Assembly: GCF_000466985.1 (NCBI RefSeq)
Contig: NZ_BATC01000002.1
Span: forward strand, 1-64,000
Source: Brevundimonas abyssalis TAR-001
Lineage (GTDB): Bacteria > Pseudomonadota > Alphaproteobacteria > Caulobacterales > Caulobacteraceae
Direction of reading: 5' to 3'
Length of the DNA stretch: 64,000 nucleotides
Shown: positions 25,931-35,785 of the stretch, piece after piece
Position numbering within the stretch: the stretch's first letter is position 1
Layout of the letters: each line of letters opens with the position of its first letter
Notes under the pieces: generated by a model
Databases searched by the model: none
What the model was told of the DNA's origin: nothing
Seen by the model: the letters and a program-made list of their open reading frames with translations, nothing else
Program-made: the position numbers and the translations under genes

Positions 25931-27816
25931 GCGGTCGCCTCCGCCAGCGCCTCTTCGGCCTGCAGCCATTCCGCCTCGGCCGCGTCCAGATCGCTCTGGG
26001 CCTTGGTGCGGGCGCGGGTCAGGCCTTCAAGCGCCTTGGGATTAGTGATGGAAGCATTGGCCATGTCGTCGTCGATGCGGGCGATATCAGCCGTCAACTG
26101 GGCCATTCGCTCCTCCGCCTTCTTCACCGCGTGACGGAGGGTCGAAGGCGAGGGGCCTGATTTCTTGTCGTTCTTCTTGCGCTTGTTGTTCGAACTCGGG
26201 GCGGCGACCGCAGTCTCGTCCTTGATCTGGCTGGGCTTGACGGCAGCCTGCTTGGCGCGGTCCAGAACGAATTTGGCGTAGTCGTCCATGTCGCCATCCC
26301 ATGGCTTGACCGTACCGTCGGCGGCCAGCCACAGGCGATCGGCGACCATCTCCATCAGCGACCGGTCGTGGGTGATCAGGATGACGGCGCCATTGTAGTC
26401 GTTGAGCGCGTCGAGCAGGGCGCGGCGGCTGTCGATGTCGAGGTGGTTGGTAGGTTCGTCGAGGATCAGGATGTGGGGCGCATCCATCGCCACCTGGTTG
26501 AGCAGCAGGCGCGCGCGTTCGCCGCCGGACAGGCTGGCGACGGTGGTTTCCTGCTTCTCGTAGCCCAGACCCCATTGCGCCAGTTTCGAGCGGCGGGCGC
26601 TCTCGGGGGCGTCGGGCATGGCGCGGCGGATGATCTCCAGCGGCGTGTCGGTCGGGTCCATGGCCTCGATCTGGTGCTGGTGGAACCAGCCGACGCGCAT
26701 CTTGCGGTCGCGGTGCAGTTCGCCCTCGGAGACTTTCAGAGCGCCGGCGATCATCTTGGCGAAGGTCGACTTGCCGGCGCCGTTGACGCCCAGCAGGCCG
26801 ATTCGGTCGTCCAGATCCATGCGCAGGTTGAGATTGCGCAGGATCGGCTTGCCGGTCTCATAGCCGACATTGGCGCGCTCCAGCCGGATCAGCGGCGGGG
26901 CCAGGGGGCGCGGCGGCGAGGGCAGGATGAAGGGGGAGACGCGCTCCTCGATGGTGGTGGCCACGGGCTGCATCTTGGCCAGGCGCTTCATGCGCGACTG
27001 GGCCTGGGCGGCCTTGGAGGCCTTGGCCTTGAAGCGGTCGACGAAGGCCTGGAGGTGGGCGCGTTCGGCGTCCTGCTTGGCCTTGGCCGACATCTGCAGC
27101 CGGGCCTTTTCGGCGCGGGCCTGTTCGAACTGGTCGTAGTTGCCCGTGTAGAGCGTCAGGGTGTGGTTCGCGAGGTGCAGGATGTGGGTGCAGACCTCGT
27201 TCAGCATCTCGCGGTCGTGGGAGATGATCAGGGCCGTGTGCGGGTATTTCTTGAGGCGAGCCTCCAGCCACAGGGCGCCCTCGAGGTCGAGGTAGTTGGT
27301 CGGTTCGTCGAGCAGCAGCATGTCCGGCTCGGCGAACAGGGCGGCTGCGAGGGCGACGCGCATGCGCCAGCCGCCGGAGAATTCCGACATCGGGCGTTGC
27401 TGGTTCTCCTGGTCGAAGCCGAGGCCGACGAGGATTTCGGCGGCGCGGGCCGGGGCGGCGTCGGCGTCGATCTCGATCAGCCGGGTCCAGATCTCGCCCA
27501 TCTCCTCGGGCTCGGCGGTTTCGAGCCGGCCGAGCAGGGTGTGGCGCTCCTCGTCGGCCTCGAGAATGGTTTCGAGCACGCTGACGGGGGTGGCGGGGTG
27601 TTCCTGGTCGACCGACCCGATGCGCGCGGTCTTGGGCAGGCTGATCTCGTCGCCGCCGGCGGCCAGTTCGCCGAGGATGAGCTTGAACAGGGTCGACTTG
27701 CCGATGCCGTTGCGGCCGACCAGCCCGACCTTGGAGCCGGGCGGCAGGGAGACGGAGGCATCCTCGAGGAATTTCCGGCCCCAGGCGTTGAAGGTCAGTT
27801 CGGTGATCTGGAGCAT
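25927..27816 (-). CDS. ABC-F family ATPase (ribosome-associated)
   Basis: A soluble 629-residue protein with two ABC cassettes and no membrane segments, the layout of ABC-F translation factors. Cassette 1: GRNGIGKST, SGGWRMRVALA, LLLDEPTNYLD. The interdomain P-site linker is rich in K/A/R (QARAEKARLQMSAKAKQDAE). Cassette 2: GVNGAGKST, SGGERARLLLN, LILDEPTNHLD. A charged coiled-coil C-terminal extension follows (NNKRKKNDKKSG onward). This domain plan is closest to the YheS/Uup groups. ATG 27816 gives MLQITELTF, the usual start. Confidence 0.9.
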   Translation of the reverse strand: MLQITELTFNAWGRKFLEDASVSLPPGSKVGLVGRNGIGKSTLFKLILGELAAGGDEISLPKTARIGSVDQEHPATPVSVLETILEADEERHTLLGRLETAEPEEMGEIWTRLIEIDADAAPARAAEILVGLGFDQENQQRPMSEFSGGWRMRVALAAALFAEPDMLLLDEPTNYLDLEGALWLEARLKKYPHTALIISHDREMLNEVCTHILHLANHTLTLYTGNYDQFEQARAEKARLQMSAKAKQDAERAHLQAFVDRFKAKASKAAQAQSRMKRLAKMQPVATTIEERVSPFILPSPPRPLAPPLIRLERANVGYETGKPILRNLNLRMDLDDRIGLLGVNGAGKSTFAKMIAGALKVSEGELHRDRKMRVGWFHQHQIEAMDPTDTPLEIIRRAMPDAPESARRSKLAQWGLGYEKQETTVASLSGGERARLLLNQVAMDAPHILILDEPTNHLDIDSRRALLDALNDYNGAVILITHDRSLMEMVADRLWLAADGTVKPWDGDMDDYAKFVLDRAKQAAVKPSQIKDETAVAAPSSNNKRKKNDKKSGPSPSTLRHAVKKAEERMAQLTADIARIDDDMANASITNPKALEGLTRARTKAQSDLDAAEAEWLQAEEALAEATA

Positions 27817-27994
27817 GCAGGCGAACAATCAGTCAGGAGGGAGGTGAGCAGGCAAACGGAGATGCCCACAAGCAGCAAGGCGCAACGCGCCGGGCGACAG
27901 GGCCGAAAAGGAAGAACGCTCCCAGTTGGAAACCGGCAGCGGCGCGTCTATAAGCCCGCGACCCTCAAACCACCAAACCCAAGAAGTCACTCCC

Positions 27995-28414
27995 ATGACC
28001 GAACGCACCTTCTCGATCATCAAGCCGGACGCCACCCGTCGCAATCTGACCGGCAAGGTCAACGCGGTGATCGAGGACGCGGGCCTGCGCATCGTCGCCC
28101 AGCGCCGCATCCAGATGACCGAAGACCAGGCCAAGAAGTTCTACGAAGTTCACGCCGAGCGCCCGTTCTATGGCGAACTGGTGGAATTCATGACCTCCGC
28201 GCCGGTGGTGGTGCAGGTTCTGGAAGGCGAGAACGCCGTGGCCCGCTACCGCGAAGTCATGGGCGCCACGAACCCCAAGGACGCCGCCCCCGGCACCATC
28301 CGCGCCCTGTACGCCGAAAACGTCGGCGAGAACTCGGTGCACGGTTCGGACAGCCAGGAAAACGCCAGGCTCGAGATCGCCCAGTTCTTCACGGACGCCG
28401 ACATCGTCGGCTGA
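27995..28414 (+). CDS. ndk: Nucleoside diphosphate kinase
   Basis: Balances nucleoside triphosphate pools by ping-pong phosphate transfer. The 139-residue protein has [52 protein letters not shown] and the active-site histidine in [15 protein letters not shown] 27995 gives the family N-terminus. It is divergent from the ABC-F gene and followed by a small lipoprotein gene and a terminator. Confidence 0.97.
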   Translation: MTERTFSIIKPDATRRNLTGKVNAVIEDAGLRIVAQRRIQMTEDQAKKFYEVHAERPFYGELVEFMTSAPVVVQVLEGENAVARYREVMGATNPKDAAPGTIRALYAENVGENSVHGSDSQENARLEIAQFFTDADIVG

Positions 28415-28483
28415 TCGCCGTTTTTCGAGGAACCGTCACGACGGGGGATCGTTTTTGTGGCCTCTCTCACGGAGAACAACGCC

Positions 28484-28681
28484 ATGAAGACGATCATCAA
28501 ATTCATCCCCGTCGTGGGCGCCGTGGCGCTTCTCGCCGCTTGCGGCACGACGATGGAGCAACGCGCGGCCACCGGCGCCATCGCGGGCGCCGCAGCCGGC
28601 CAGGCCATCGGCGGCAACACTGAGTCCACTGTTGCCGGCGCCGTCCTCGGCGGCGCGGCGGGCGCGGCCCGGCCCGACTAG
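28484..28681 (+). CDS. Small glycine-zipper lipoprotein
   Basis: A 65-residue protein. The signal peptide MKTIIKFIPVVGAVALLAAC has a lipobox, followed by GTTMEQRAATGAIAGAAAGQ, a glycine-zipper segment that packs helices or sits in a membrane, ending GGAAGAARPD. Such small osmotically induced or 17-kDa-antigen-like lipoproteins are common in Alphaproteobacteria; the role here is not known. ATG 28484 is preferred over an in-frame codon at 28457 because it opens the signal peptide. Confidence 0.75.
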   Translation: MKTIIKFIPVVGAVALLAACGTTMEQRAATGAIAGAAAGQAIGGNTESTVAGAVLGGAAGAARPD

Positions 28682-28708
28682 GCGTCGGACATATCTTCAG
28701 AAGGGAAG

Positions 28709-28738
28709 CGGCGTCGGTCTCAGACCGGCGCCGTTTTT
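28709..28738 (+). terminator. Rho-independent terminator
   Basis: CGGCGTCGGTCT pairs with AGACCGGCGCCG (one G-U pair) to form a stem of up to 12 bp, followed by TTTTT. It ends the ndk/lipoprotein side and overlaps the last codons of the convergent purN. Confidence 0.85.
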
Positions 28739-29355
28739 CTTTGCAGGATGAAGGTGGCCAGGGTCTCGGGATAGAGCCGGTGTTCCACCGTGCGGACTCT
28801 CGCGGCCAGGGTTTCGGCCGTGTCTTCAGCCTCTACGGGCACGCGGGCCTGACCCAGCACCGGACCTTCATCCACGCCCTCGGTCACCAGATGCACGGTG
28901 CAGCCCGCCTCCGCATCCCCCGCCGCGATGGCCCGGGCGTGGGTGTCCAGACCGGGATATTTCGGCAGCAGGCTGGGGTGGATGTTGAGCATCCGCCCTT
29001 CCCACGCCCGCACCAGATGAGCGGTCAGGATGCGCATGTAGCCGGCCAGCACCACCACCTCGACCCCGCGCAGACGCAGGGCGGCGTCGATGGCCAGTTC
29101 GTGAGCATGGCGCTCCTTGCCGAACGGGCGATGGTCGATGGCCAGCGCCTCGATCCCCGCCGCCCGAGCCAGCGCCAGGCCCGGCGCGTCGGGGTTGTTC
29201 GAGATGACCACGGCGATCTCGGCCGGATAGTCCGCCGCCTTCGCCGCTTCGATGATGGCGGCCATGTTGGAGCCCGCGCCCGAGATCAGGATGGCGACGC
29301 GGGACTTGCCCGTCTTTGCGTGCGGCGGCGCATGATCGTGACCACAGCCGGGCAT
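28720..29355 (-). CDS. purN: Phosphoribosylglycinamide formyltransferase
   Basis: Third step of purine synthesis: transfers a formyl group from 10-formyl-THF to GAR. 211 residues. After a 17-residue histidine-containing N-terminal extension (MPGCGHDHAPPHAKTGKS) come RVAILISGAGSNMAAIIEAA, the catalytic NIHPSLLPKYPGLDTHARAI and HLVTEGVDEGPVL. It is 7 bases downstream of purM, its operon partner. The 3' end overlaps a terminator hairpin of the opposite strand. Confidence 0.96.
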   Translation of the reverse strand: MPGCGHDHAPPHAKTGKSRVAILISGAGSNMAAIIEAAKAADYPAEIAVVISNNPDAPGLALARAAGIEALAIDHRPFGKERHAHELAIDAALRLRGVEVVVLAGYMRILTAHLVRAWEGRMLNIHPSLLPKYPGLDTHARAIAAGDAEAGCTVHLVTEGVDEGPVLGQARVPVEAEDTAETLAARVRTVEHRLYPETLATFILQRKTAPV

Positions 29356-29362
29356 GCCGGGA

Positions 29363-30400
<1,038 letters not shown>

Positions 30401-30481
30401 GTCACGCGGGCCTTCGAAATCGTGTCGGAATGTGGGTCGCGCTCTTGCCACGACCGGCTAGCGCCGGGCTATAGCATCCTC

Positions 30482-31633
30482 ATGACGCCGATCACCACAA
30501 ATGAGGCGCTGGCCGAGTTCTGCGACCAGCTGTCCGGTTCCGAATTCATCACGGTCGACACCGAGTTCATGCGGGAGACGACCTACTGGCCGCGCCTGTG
30601 CCTGATCCAGGCGGCGACGCCGGTGAATGCGAGCATTATCGATCCGATGGCGGAAGGCCTGGACCTGACGCCGTTCCTGGATCTGCTGCGCGATCCCGCG
30701 ATCACCAAGGTTTTCCACGCCGCGCGCCAGGACGTGGAGATATTCAACAAGCTGGGGGCCATGCCCACGCCGCTGTTCGACACCCAGGTGGCGGGCATGG
30801 CGGCGGGCTTCGGGGATCAGGTGGCCTATGATTCGCTGGTCCGGCAGATGCTCAAGAAGGACGTGGACAAGGGCAGCCGCTTCACCGACTGGGCGCGTCG
30901 TCCCCTGTCGGAGTCCCAACTGACCTATGCCCTGGGCGACGTGACCCACCTGGCGGCGCTGTATCCCCGGTTGCGGGACCGTCTGGCGCGCGAGGGGCGG
31001 TTGGACTGGGTGTCGCAGGAAATGGAGGCGCTGATCGATCCGGCGCTTTACGACACCAGTCCCGAAAACGCCTGGAAGCGCCTGAAGCCCAAGCGGTTTT
31101 CCGCCAAGTACCTTGCCGCGTTTCAGGCGACGGCCGCCTGGCGCGAGCGCGCGGCGCAGGAACGGGACCAGCCCCGCGGCCGCATCCTCAAGGATGACGC
31201 CATCGACGAAATCGCCACCCAGGCCCCCACCGACGCGGACGCCTTCAGCCGTCTGCGCGCCCCGCCCAAGGGATTCGGCGGTTCACGCCTGGGGCAGGAT
31301 CTGATCGAGGTCCTGCGCGACGTGCTGAAAAACCCCGAGGAGCACGCGCCCGAGATCCAGAAGCCCGCCGGCCGGGAACCGGCCCCGGCTTCGGTGGTGG
31401 AACTGCTGAAGGTGCTGCTCAAGGCCAAGTCGGAACAGGCCAATGTGGCCACCAAGCTGCTGGCCAATGTCTCGGACCTGGAGAAGATCGCGCTCAGCGA
31501 CGACGCCGACGTGGATGCCCTGAAGGGCTGGCGGCGTCAGCTGTTCGGCGAGGACGCGCTCAAGCTCAAGCGTGGCGAGATCGCCCTGGTCCTGAACGGG
31601 GCCAAGGTCGAGGTGGTCGAGATCGAAAACTGA
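30482..31633 (+). CDS. rnd: Ribonuclease D
   Basis: A 3'-5' exoribonuclease for tRNA and small-RNA maturation, 383 residues. The DEDD catalytic core is visible: FITVDTEFMRE, VFHAARQDVEIF and SQLTYALGDVTHLAALYPRL. One HRDC domain follows around residues 205-290 (WRERAAQERDQPRGRILKDD), then a C-terminal helical region. ATG 30482 is used. It is divergent from purM with an 81-base gap. Confidence 0.95.
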   Translation: MTPITTNEALAEFCDQLSGSEFITVDTEFMRETTYWPRLCLIQAATPVNASIIDPMAEGLDLTPFLDLLRDPAITKVFHAARQDVEIFNKLGAMPTPLFDTQVAGMAAGFGDQVAYDSLVRQMLKKDVDKGSRFTDWARRPLSESQLTYALGDVTHLAALYPRLRDRLAREGRLDWVSQEMEALIDPALYDTSPENAWKRLKPKRFSAKYLAAFQATAAWRERAAQERDQPRGRILKDDAIDEIATQAPTDADAFSRLRAPPKGFGGSRLGQDLIEVLRDVLKNPEEHAPEIQKPAGREPAPASVVELLKVLLKAKSEQANVATKLLANVSDLEKIALSDDADVDALKGWRRQLFGEDALKLKRGEIALVLNGAKVEVVEIEN

Positions 31634-31639
31634 CGGCTT

Positions 31640-32002
31640 CTATTCTGCCGTGGGCTCCCACAACTCGATCGGATTGCCCTCGGGGTCGTGTATGCGGGCG
31701 AATCGACCCACCTCGGGCGCGTCCCATTCCGCCTTGGTCAGCACCTCGATCCCGGCCGCCTTCAACGAGGCGATGAGGCCGTCCAGGTCGTCAACCCGGA
31801 AATTGATCATCCACTGGCGATCGGCGGGGAAGTAGTCGCTGTCGGCCTTGAACGGCGCGAACACCGTCGGTCCGGCCTGTTGCGGCCAGATCCAGGGATT
31901 GTCCTCGGTGGGGCCCACGCCGAGATGCTTCACATACCAGTCGGCCAGCGCCTTCGGATCTTTCGACCGAAAGAACAGTCCGCCTATGCCTGTCACCGCC
32001 AT
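31640..32002 (-). CDS. VOC (glyoxalase/bleomycin-resistance) family protein
   Basis: A 120-residue single-domain VOC protein. It starts MAVTGIGGLFFRSKDPKALA and ends FARIHDPEGNPIELWEPT, the usual paired beta-alpha-beta-beta-beta units with C-terminal IHDPEGNPIELW. Substrate cannot be told; relatives include glyoxalases, dioxygenases and antibiotic-binding proteins. The stop is 7 bases from the convergent rnd stop. It is 14 bases downstream of ppx. Confidence 0.88.
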   Translation of the reverse strand: MAVTGIGGLFFRSKDPKALADWYVKHLGVGPTEDNPWIWPQQAGPTVFAPFKADSDYFPADRQWMINFRVDDLDGLIASLKAAGIEVLTKAEWDAPEVGRFARIHDPEGNPIELWEPTAE

Positions 32003-32016
32003 GATCGTTCCTTCCG

Positions 32017-33540
32017 TCAGCCGATTTCGAATGTGGCGCCCAGGGTTTCGGCCAGCGCCTTGACGCGCCGCCGGGTCTGTTCGCCGAGCAGGGCGTCGGC
32101 GTGATCGGCTGTCGCCTTCAGCCGCAGGACGCCGCCCTTCAGACTGACCACCGTGCTGGCCAGGATTTGCGGCGACCGCACCGACATGTCGCTGCCCAGC
32201 CGCATGGCCAGACCAAGGGCTCGGGCGCGCAGCCTCTGGTCGTCATTCAGCAGGCGTTCGACGACGCGCGGCGCCGGGGTCTCGGCCGATCCGCCGTATC
32301 TGGCGTTGATGGTGCTTGCCAGGAAGGCCCGCTCGGCATGGGTCTGGCCCGGCGCGGGCGCACGCAGCACCTGATCGAACGCCAATTCTACCCGGTGGTC
32401 CGGATGAAGCCGGGCTCCCACATCGGCCAGGCGGCAGGCGGCGGCGGTCAGGACGCCGTCCCGCTCCTCGCCGAACGCGGTCGGCAGGGCGGCCATGACG
32501 CCCGTCAGCCAGCCTTCCAGCGCCCCGGGCAGGCCGGGGGACACGCCCTGGCGCAGCCCGATGGCCTCGCAACTGGCCAAGAGAGGATCGGCGGACACCA
32601 GCGACGGCGCCAGGCTTTCGAACAGCAGCCCCTCGCGCAGACCCCAGGCCGAAAACTCCACCCGGTTGAATCCGCAATGCTCCAGCAGCCCCTCCAGCAC
32701 CAGGGCGGCGTAGGGCAGGGTCTCCACCCGCCGCTTGGACACCCCCGGCGTGCGCGCCAGTGAGGCGGGCGACTGGTGGGCCACCAGATGGGCGGTGTCG
32801 TGGGCCTGCTGGGCCGTCATGGCGTACTGGTGCACGATCCGCAGCGGGTGATCGACCATGGACATGTGGATCTGGGCCAGGCTGCGCCAGCCGCCGCCCA
32901 CCGCGTGCAGCACGGCGCCGGAATAGTCCCGGGCCATGGGTTTCAGGCGCTCGGCGATCAGGGCGCGGGCGTGATCGGCGTCAAATCCCTCGGGCGTAGC
33001 GAGGGAGAACGGACCCAGCGGCAGGGTCACCCCGCCCTCGACCTTGCCGCCGCCGACCCGGCAAAGCTCCAGGCTGGCGCCGCCCAGGTCCGCGGCGATC
33101 CCTTCGGAGTCCGGCGCTCCGGCCAGCACGCCCAGGGCCGCATAGCGGGCTTCCTCCTCGCCGGTCAGGACACGCACCTGAAGGCTGGTCTCGGCGGCCA
33201 CGCGCTGGCGGAATTCCTCGCCGTCCTCGGCGTCGCGCACGGCGGCGGTGGCGGCGGTCAGGACGGCGGCCGGGCGCACCCCCTCGACGATGGAAGCGAA
33301 GCGGCGCAACGCCGGCAGCGCCATCTTCACCCCTTCGGGCGACAGGCGGCCGGTGGCGGCGATGTCGCGTCCCAGACCCGCCAGAACCTTCTCGTTGTAG
33401 ACCGTCCAGATGGCCCGGCCCTCGAGCCGGTACAGGACCAGGCGAACCGAGTTGGAGCCCACGTCGATGACCGCCACGTCGTCGCGGCCGTCGCGTCCAT
33501 CCACCTTGCCCGGCGGAGGCCTATCGATAGGGACGGTCAA
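32017..33540 (-). CDS. ppx: Exopolyphosphatase / Ppx-GppA family phosphatase
   Basis: Releases phosphate from polyphosphate ends, or hydrolyses pppGpp. 507 residues, actin-like ATPase fold: [56 protein letters not shown] and [19 protein letters not shown], then a C-terminal HD-like helical domain. The start is uncertain; TTG 33540 overlaps ppk by 20 bases, and GTG codons a little downstream would also keep the whole domain. The ppk-ppx overlap puts polyphosphate synthesis and breakdown on one transcript. Confidence 0.93.
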   Translation of the reverse strand: MTVPIDRPPPGKVDGRDGRDDVAVIDVGSNSVRLVLYRLEGRAIWTVYNEKVLAGLGRDIAATGRLSPEGVKMALPALRRFASIVEGVRPAAVLTAATAAVRDAEDGEEFRQRVAAETSLQVRVLTGEEEARYAALGVLAGAPDSEGIAADLGGASLELCRVGGGKVEGGVTLPLGPFSLATPEGFDADHARALIAERLKPMARDYSGAVLHAVGGGWRSLAQIHMSMVDHPLRIVHQYAMTAQQAHDTAHLVAHQSPASLARTPGVSKRRVETLPYAALVLEGLLEHCGFNRVEFSAWGLREGLLFESLAPSLVSADPLLASCEAIGLRQGVSPGLPGALEGWLTGVMAALPTAFGEERDGVLTAAACRLADVGARLHPDHRVELAFDQVLRAPAPGQTHAERAFLASTINARYGGSAETPAPRVVERLLNDDQRLRARALGLAMRLGSDMSVRSPQILASTVVSLKGGVLRLKATADHADALLGEQTRRRVKALAETLGATFEIG

Positions 33541-35740
33541 ACGTGATCACCTTGGGCAGCACCTTCACCTTGCGCCCCCGGCCCGACAGGCTGGGGTTCT
33601 TGATGAAATAGTCGTGTGCGGAGAAGGGGCGCTCGGGATCAGCGGGTTTGACCCGGTGATAGTTCCCGGAAGAATCCAGAACCCAGCTCTGGGCGTCGTC
33701 CTTGAGGTTGGCGACCATGATCTGGTCCAGCACCTGATCGTGCACCGTGGCGTTGGTCACGGGCGCCATGACCTCGACCCGGCGATCCAGATTGCGGGTC
33801 ATCCAGTCGGCGGATGAGATGTAGACCCGGGCCTTGTCGCTGGGCAGGGCGTGGCCGTTGGCGAAGGCCACAATGCGGCTGTGCTCAAGGAAGCGGCCGA
33901 TGATTGACTTGACCCGGATGTTCTCCGACAGGCCCGGCACGCCGGGGCGCAGACAGCAGATGCCCCGGATGACCATGTCGATGCTGACCCCGGCCTGGCT
34001 GGCGCGGTAGAGCGTGTCGATAATCTCGGGATCGACCAGCGAGTTCATCTTGACCCAGATGGCGGCGGGCTTGCCCGCGCCCGCGGACTCCATTTCCTGC
34101 TCGATCATGCGGATCAGGGACAGCTTCATCCGCAGCGGCGAAACGATCAGGCGCTCCATCTCGCCGGGCTGGGCATAGCCGGTGATGTAGTTGAACACCT
34201 TGACCGCGTCGCGCCCGATGCCGGGATCGGTCGAGAACAGCGACAGGTCGGTGTAAACCTTGGCCGTGACCGGGTGATAGTTGCCCGTGCCCGCGTGCAC
34301 ATAGGTCTTCAGCCCGTCGGCCTCGCGCCGCACCACCACGCTCAGCTTGGCGTGTGTCTTGTACTCCACGAAGCCGAAGACGACGTGGACGCCCGCCCGC
34401 TCCATGGCCCGCGCCCAGCGCAGGTTGGCCTCCTCGTCGAAGCGCGCCTTGATCTCCACCAGGGCGGTGACGTTCTTGCCGTTTTCGGCCGCCTCGATGA
34501 GGGCGGCGACGATGGGGCTGTCCTTGGAGGTGCGGTACAGGGTCTGTTTGATGGCGATGACGTTAGGGTCGCGGGCGGCCTGACGCAGGAACTGGACCAC
34601 CACGTCGAAGCTCTCGAACGGGTGGTGGATCAGGATGTCCTTCTCGCGGATCGCCGCGAAGACATCGCCGCCCTGGTCGCGGACCCGCTCGGGATAGCGC
34701 GGCTCGAAGGGCGGGAATTTCAGCTCGGGCCGGTCGCCGGGAATCAGCTCCGACAACTGGGCCAGACCCAGCATGCCGTCGACCATGACCACGTCCTGCG
34801 GCGCGGCGTCCAGCTCGCGGATGATGAAGTTCTTGAGGTCCTCCGGCATGGACGCCTCGATCTTCACCCGCACCACCGAGCCCAGGCGGCGCTGCTTCAG
34901 CGCCTCTTCGAACTCCAGCACCAGATCCTCGGCCTCTTCCTCGATCTCGATGTCGGAATCCCGGATCAGGCGCAGCACGCCCTTCTCCAGAACCTCGCAG
35001 CCGGGGAACAGGTGGTCGATGAACAGCAGCAGCAGGGCTTCCAGCGTCACGAACCGCCGCCGTCCCTTCACCGAGCGCCCGTCGGTGGCCAACTCCCAGA
35101 AGCGCCGCACCTGGGTCGGCACGGGGACCAGGGCGTAGAGGATGCGGTTGTCCCGTTCCCGACGCAGCTTCAGCGCCAGCGAGAAGCCCAGGTTGGGCAG
35201 GAAGGGGAAGGGATGCGCCGGGTCGATGGCCAGGGGCGTCAGGACGGCGAACAGCTGGTTGAGGAACTCCGGCTCCAGCCGATCGCGCTCGGTCTTGGTG
35301 ATCTTGGCGGGATCGACCACCTCGATGCCGGCGTCCTTCAACTCCCGCCAAAGGGCCCGCCACTGGGCCTGCTGTTCGGCCATCAGGGCGCCGGCGGCGG
35401 TGTTGATGCTCTCCAGCGTCTCGGCGGGCGTGAGACCGTCGGCCGAGACCACGCGCAGCCGTTGACGCACCTGGCCTTTCAGGCCCGCCACGCGGACCAT
35501 GTAGAATTCGTCCAGGTTGTTGGCCGAGATGGACAGGAACCGCACCCGCTCCAGCAGGGGGTGCGCGGGGTTGGCTGCTTCTTCCAGAACCCGTGCGTTG
35601 AACGCCAGCCACGACAGTTCGCGGTTGAAGAACCGCTCGGGCGAAGCCAGCAGCGCCTCGTCGAGCTTTAGCGGGCGAGCATGGGAGGAGGGGACCTCCT
35701 GGCCGGTGGTACGGTCGGCGATGGGAGAGGCGTCACTCAT
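33521..35740 (-). CDS. ppk1: Polyphosphate kinase 1
   Basis: Makes long-chain polyphosphate from ATP, membrane-associated. 739 residues. Conserved sequences: [73 protein letters not shown], the phospho-accepting histidine in [13 protein letters not shown], and [23 protein letters not shown] 35740 is chosen over a longer version from 35776 because the added residues are not conserved. It overlaps ppx at its 3' end. Confidence 0.96.
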   Translation of the reverse strand: MSDASPIADRTTGQEVPSSHARPLKLDEALLASPERFFNRELSWLAFNARVLEEAANPAHPLLERVRFLSISANNLDEFYMVRVAGLKGQVRQRLRVVSADGLTPAETLESINTAAGALMAEQQAQWRALWRELKDAGIEVVDPAKITKTERDRLEPEFLNQLFAVLTPLAIDPAHPFPFLPNLGFSLALKLRRERDNRILYALVPVPTQVRRFWELATDGRSVKGRRRFVTLEALLLLFIDHLFPGCEVLEKGVLRLIRDSDIEIEEEAEDLVLEFEEALKQRRLGSVVRVKIEASMPEDLKNFIIRELDAAPQDVVMVDGMLGLAQLSELIPGDRPELKFPPFEPRYPERVRDQGGDVFAAIREKDILIHHPFESFDVVVQFLRQAARDPNVIAIKQTLYRTSKDSPIVAALIEAAENGKNVTALVEIKARFDEEANLRWARAMERAGVHVVFGFVEYKTHAKLSVVVRREADGLKTYVHAGTGNYHPVTAKVYTDLSLFSTDPGIGRDAVKVFNYITGYAQPGEMERLIVSPLRMKLSLIRMIEQEMESAGAGKPAAIWVKMNSLVDPEIIDTLYRASQAGVSIDMVIRGICCLRPGVPGLSENIRVKSIIGRFLEHSRIVAFANGHALPSDKARVYISSADWMTRNLDRRVEVMAPVTNATVHDQVLDQIMVANLKDDAQSWVLDSSGNYHRVKPADPERPFSAHDYFIKNPSLSGRGRKVKVLPKVITFDRPYR

Positions 35741-35785
35741 GCCGGTGGTTGTGGCAAGTCGGTGTGACGGCCGCAAGGCGCAGCG

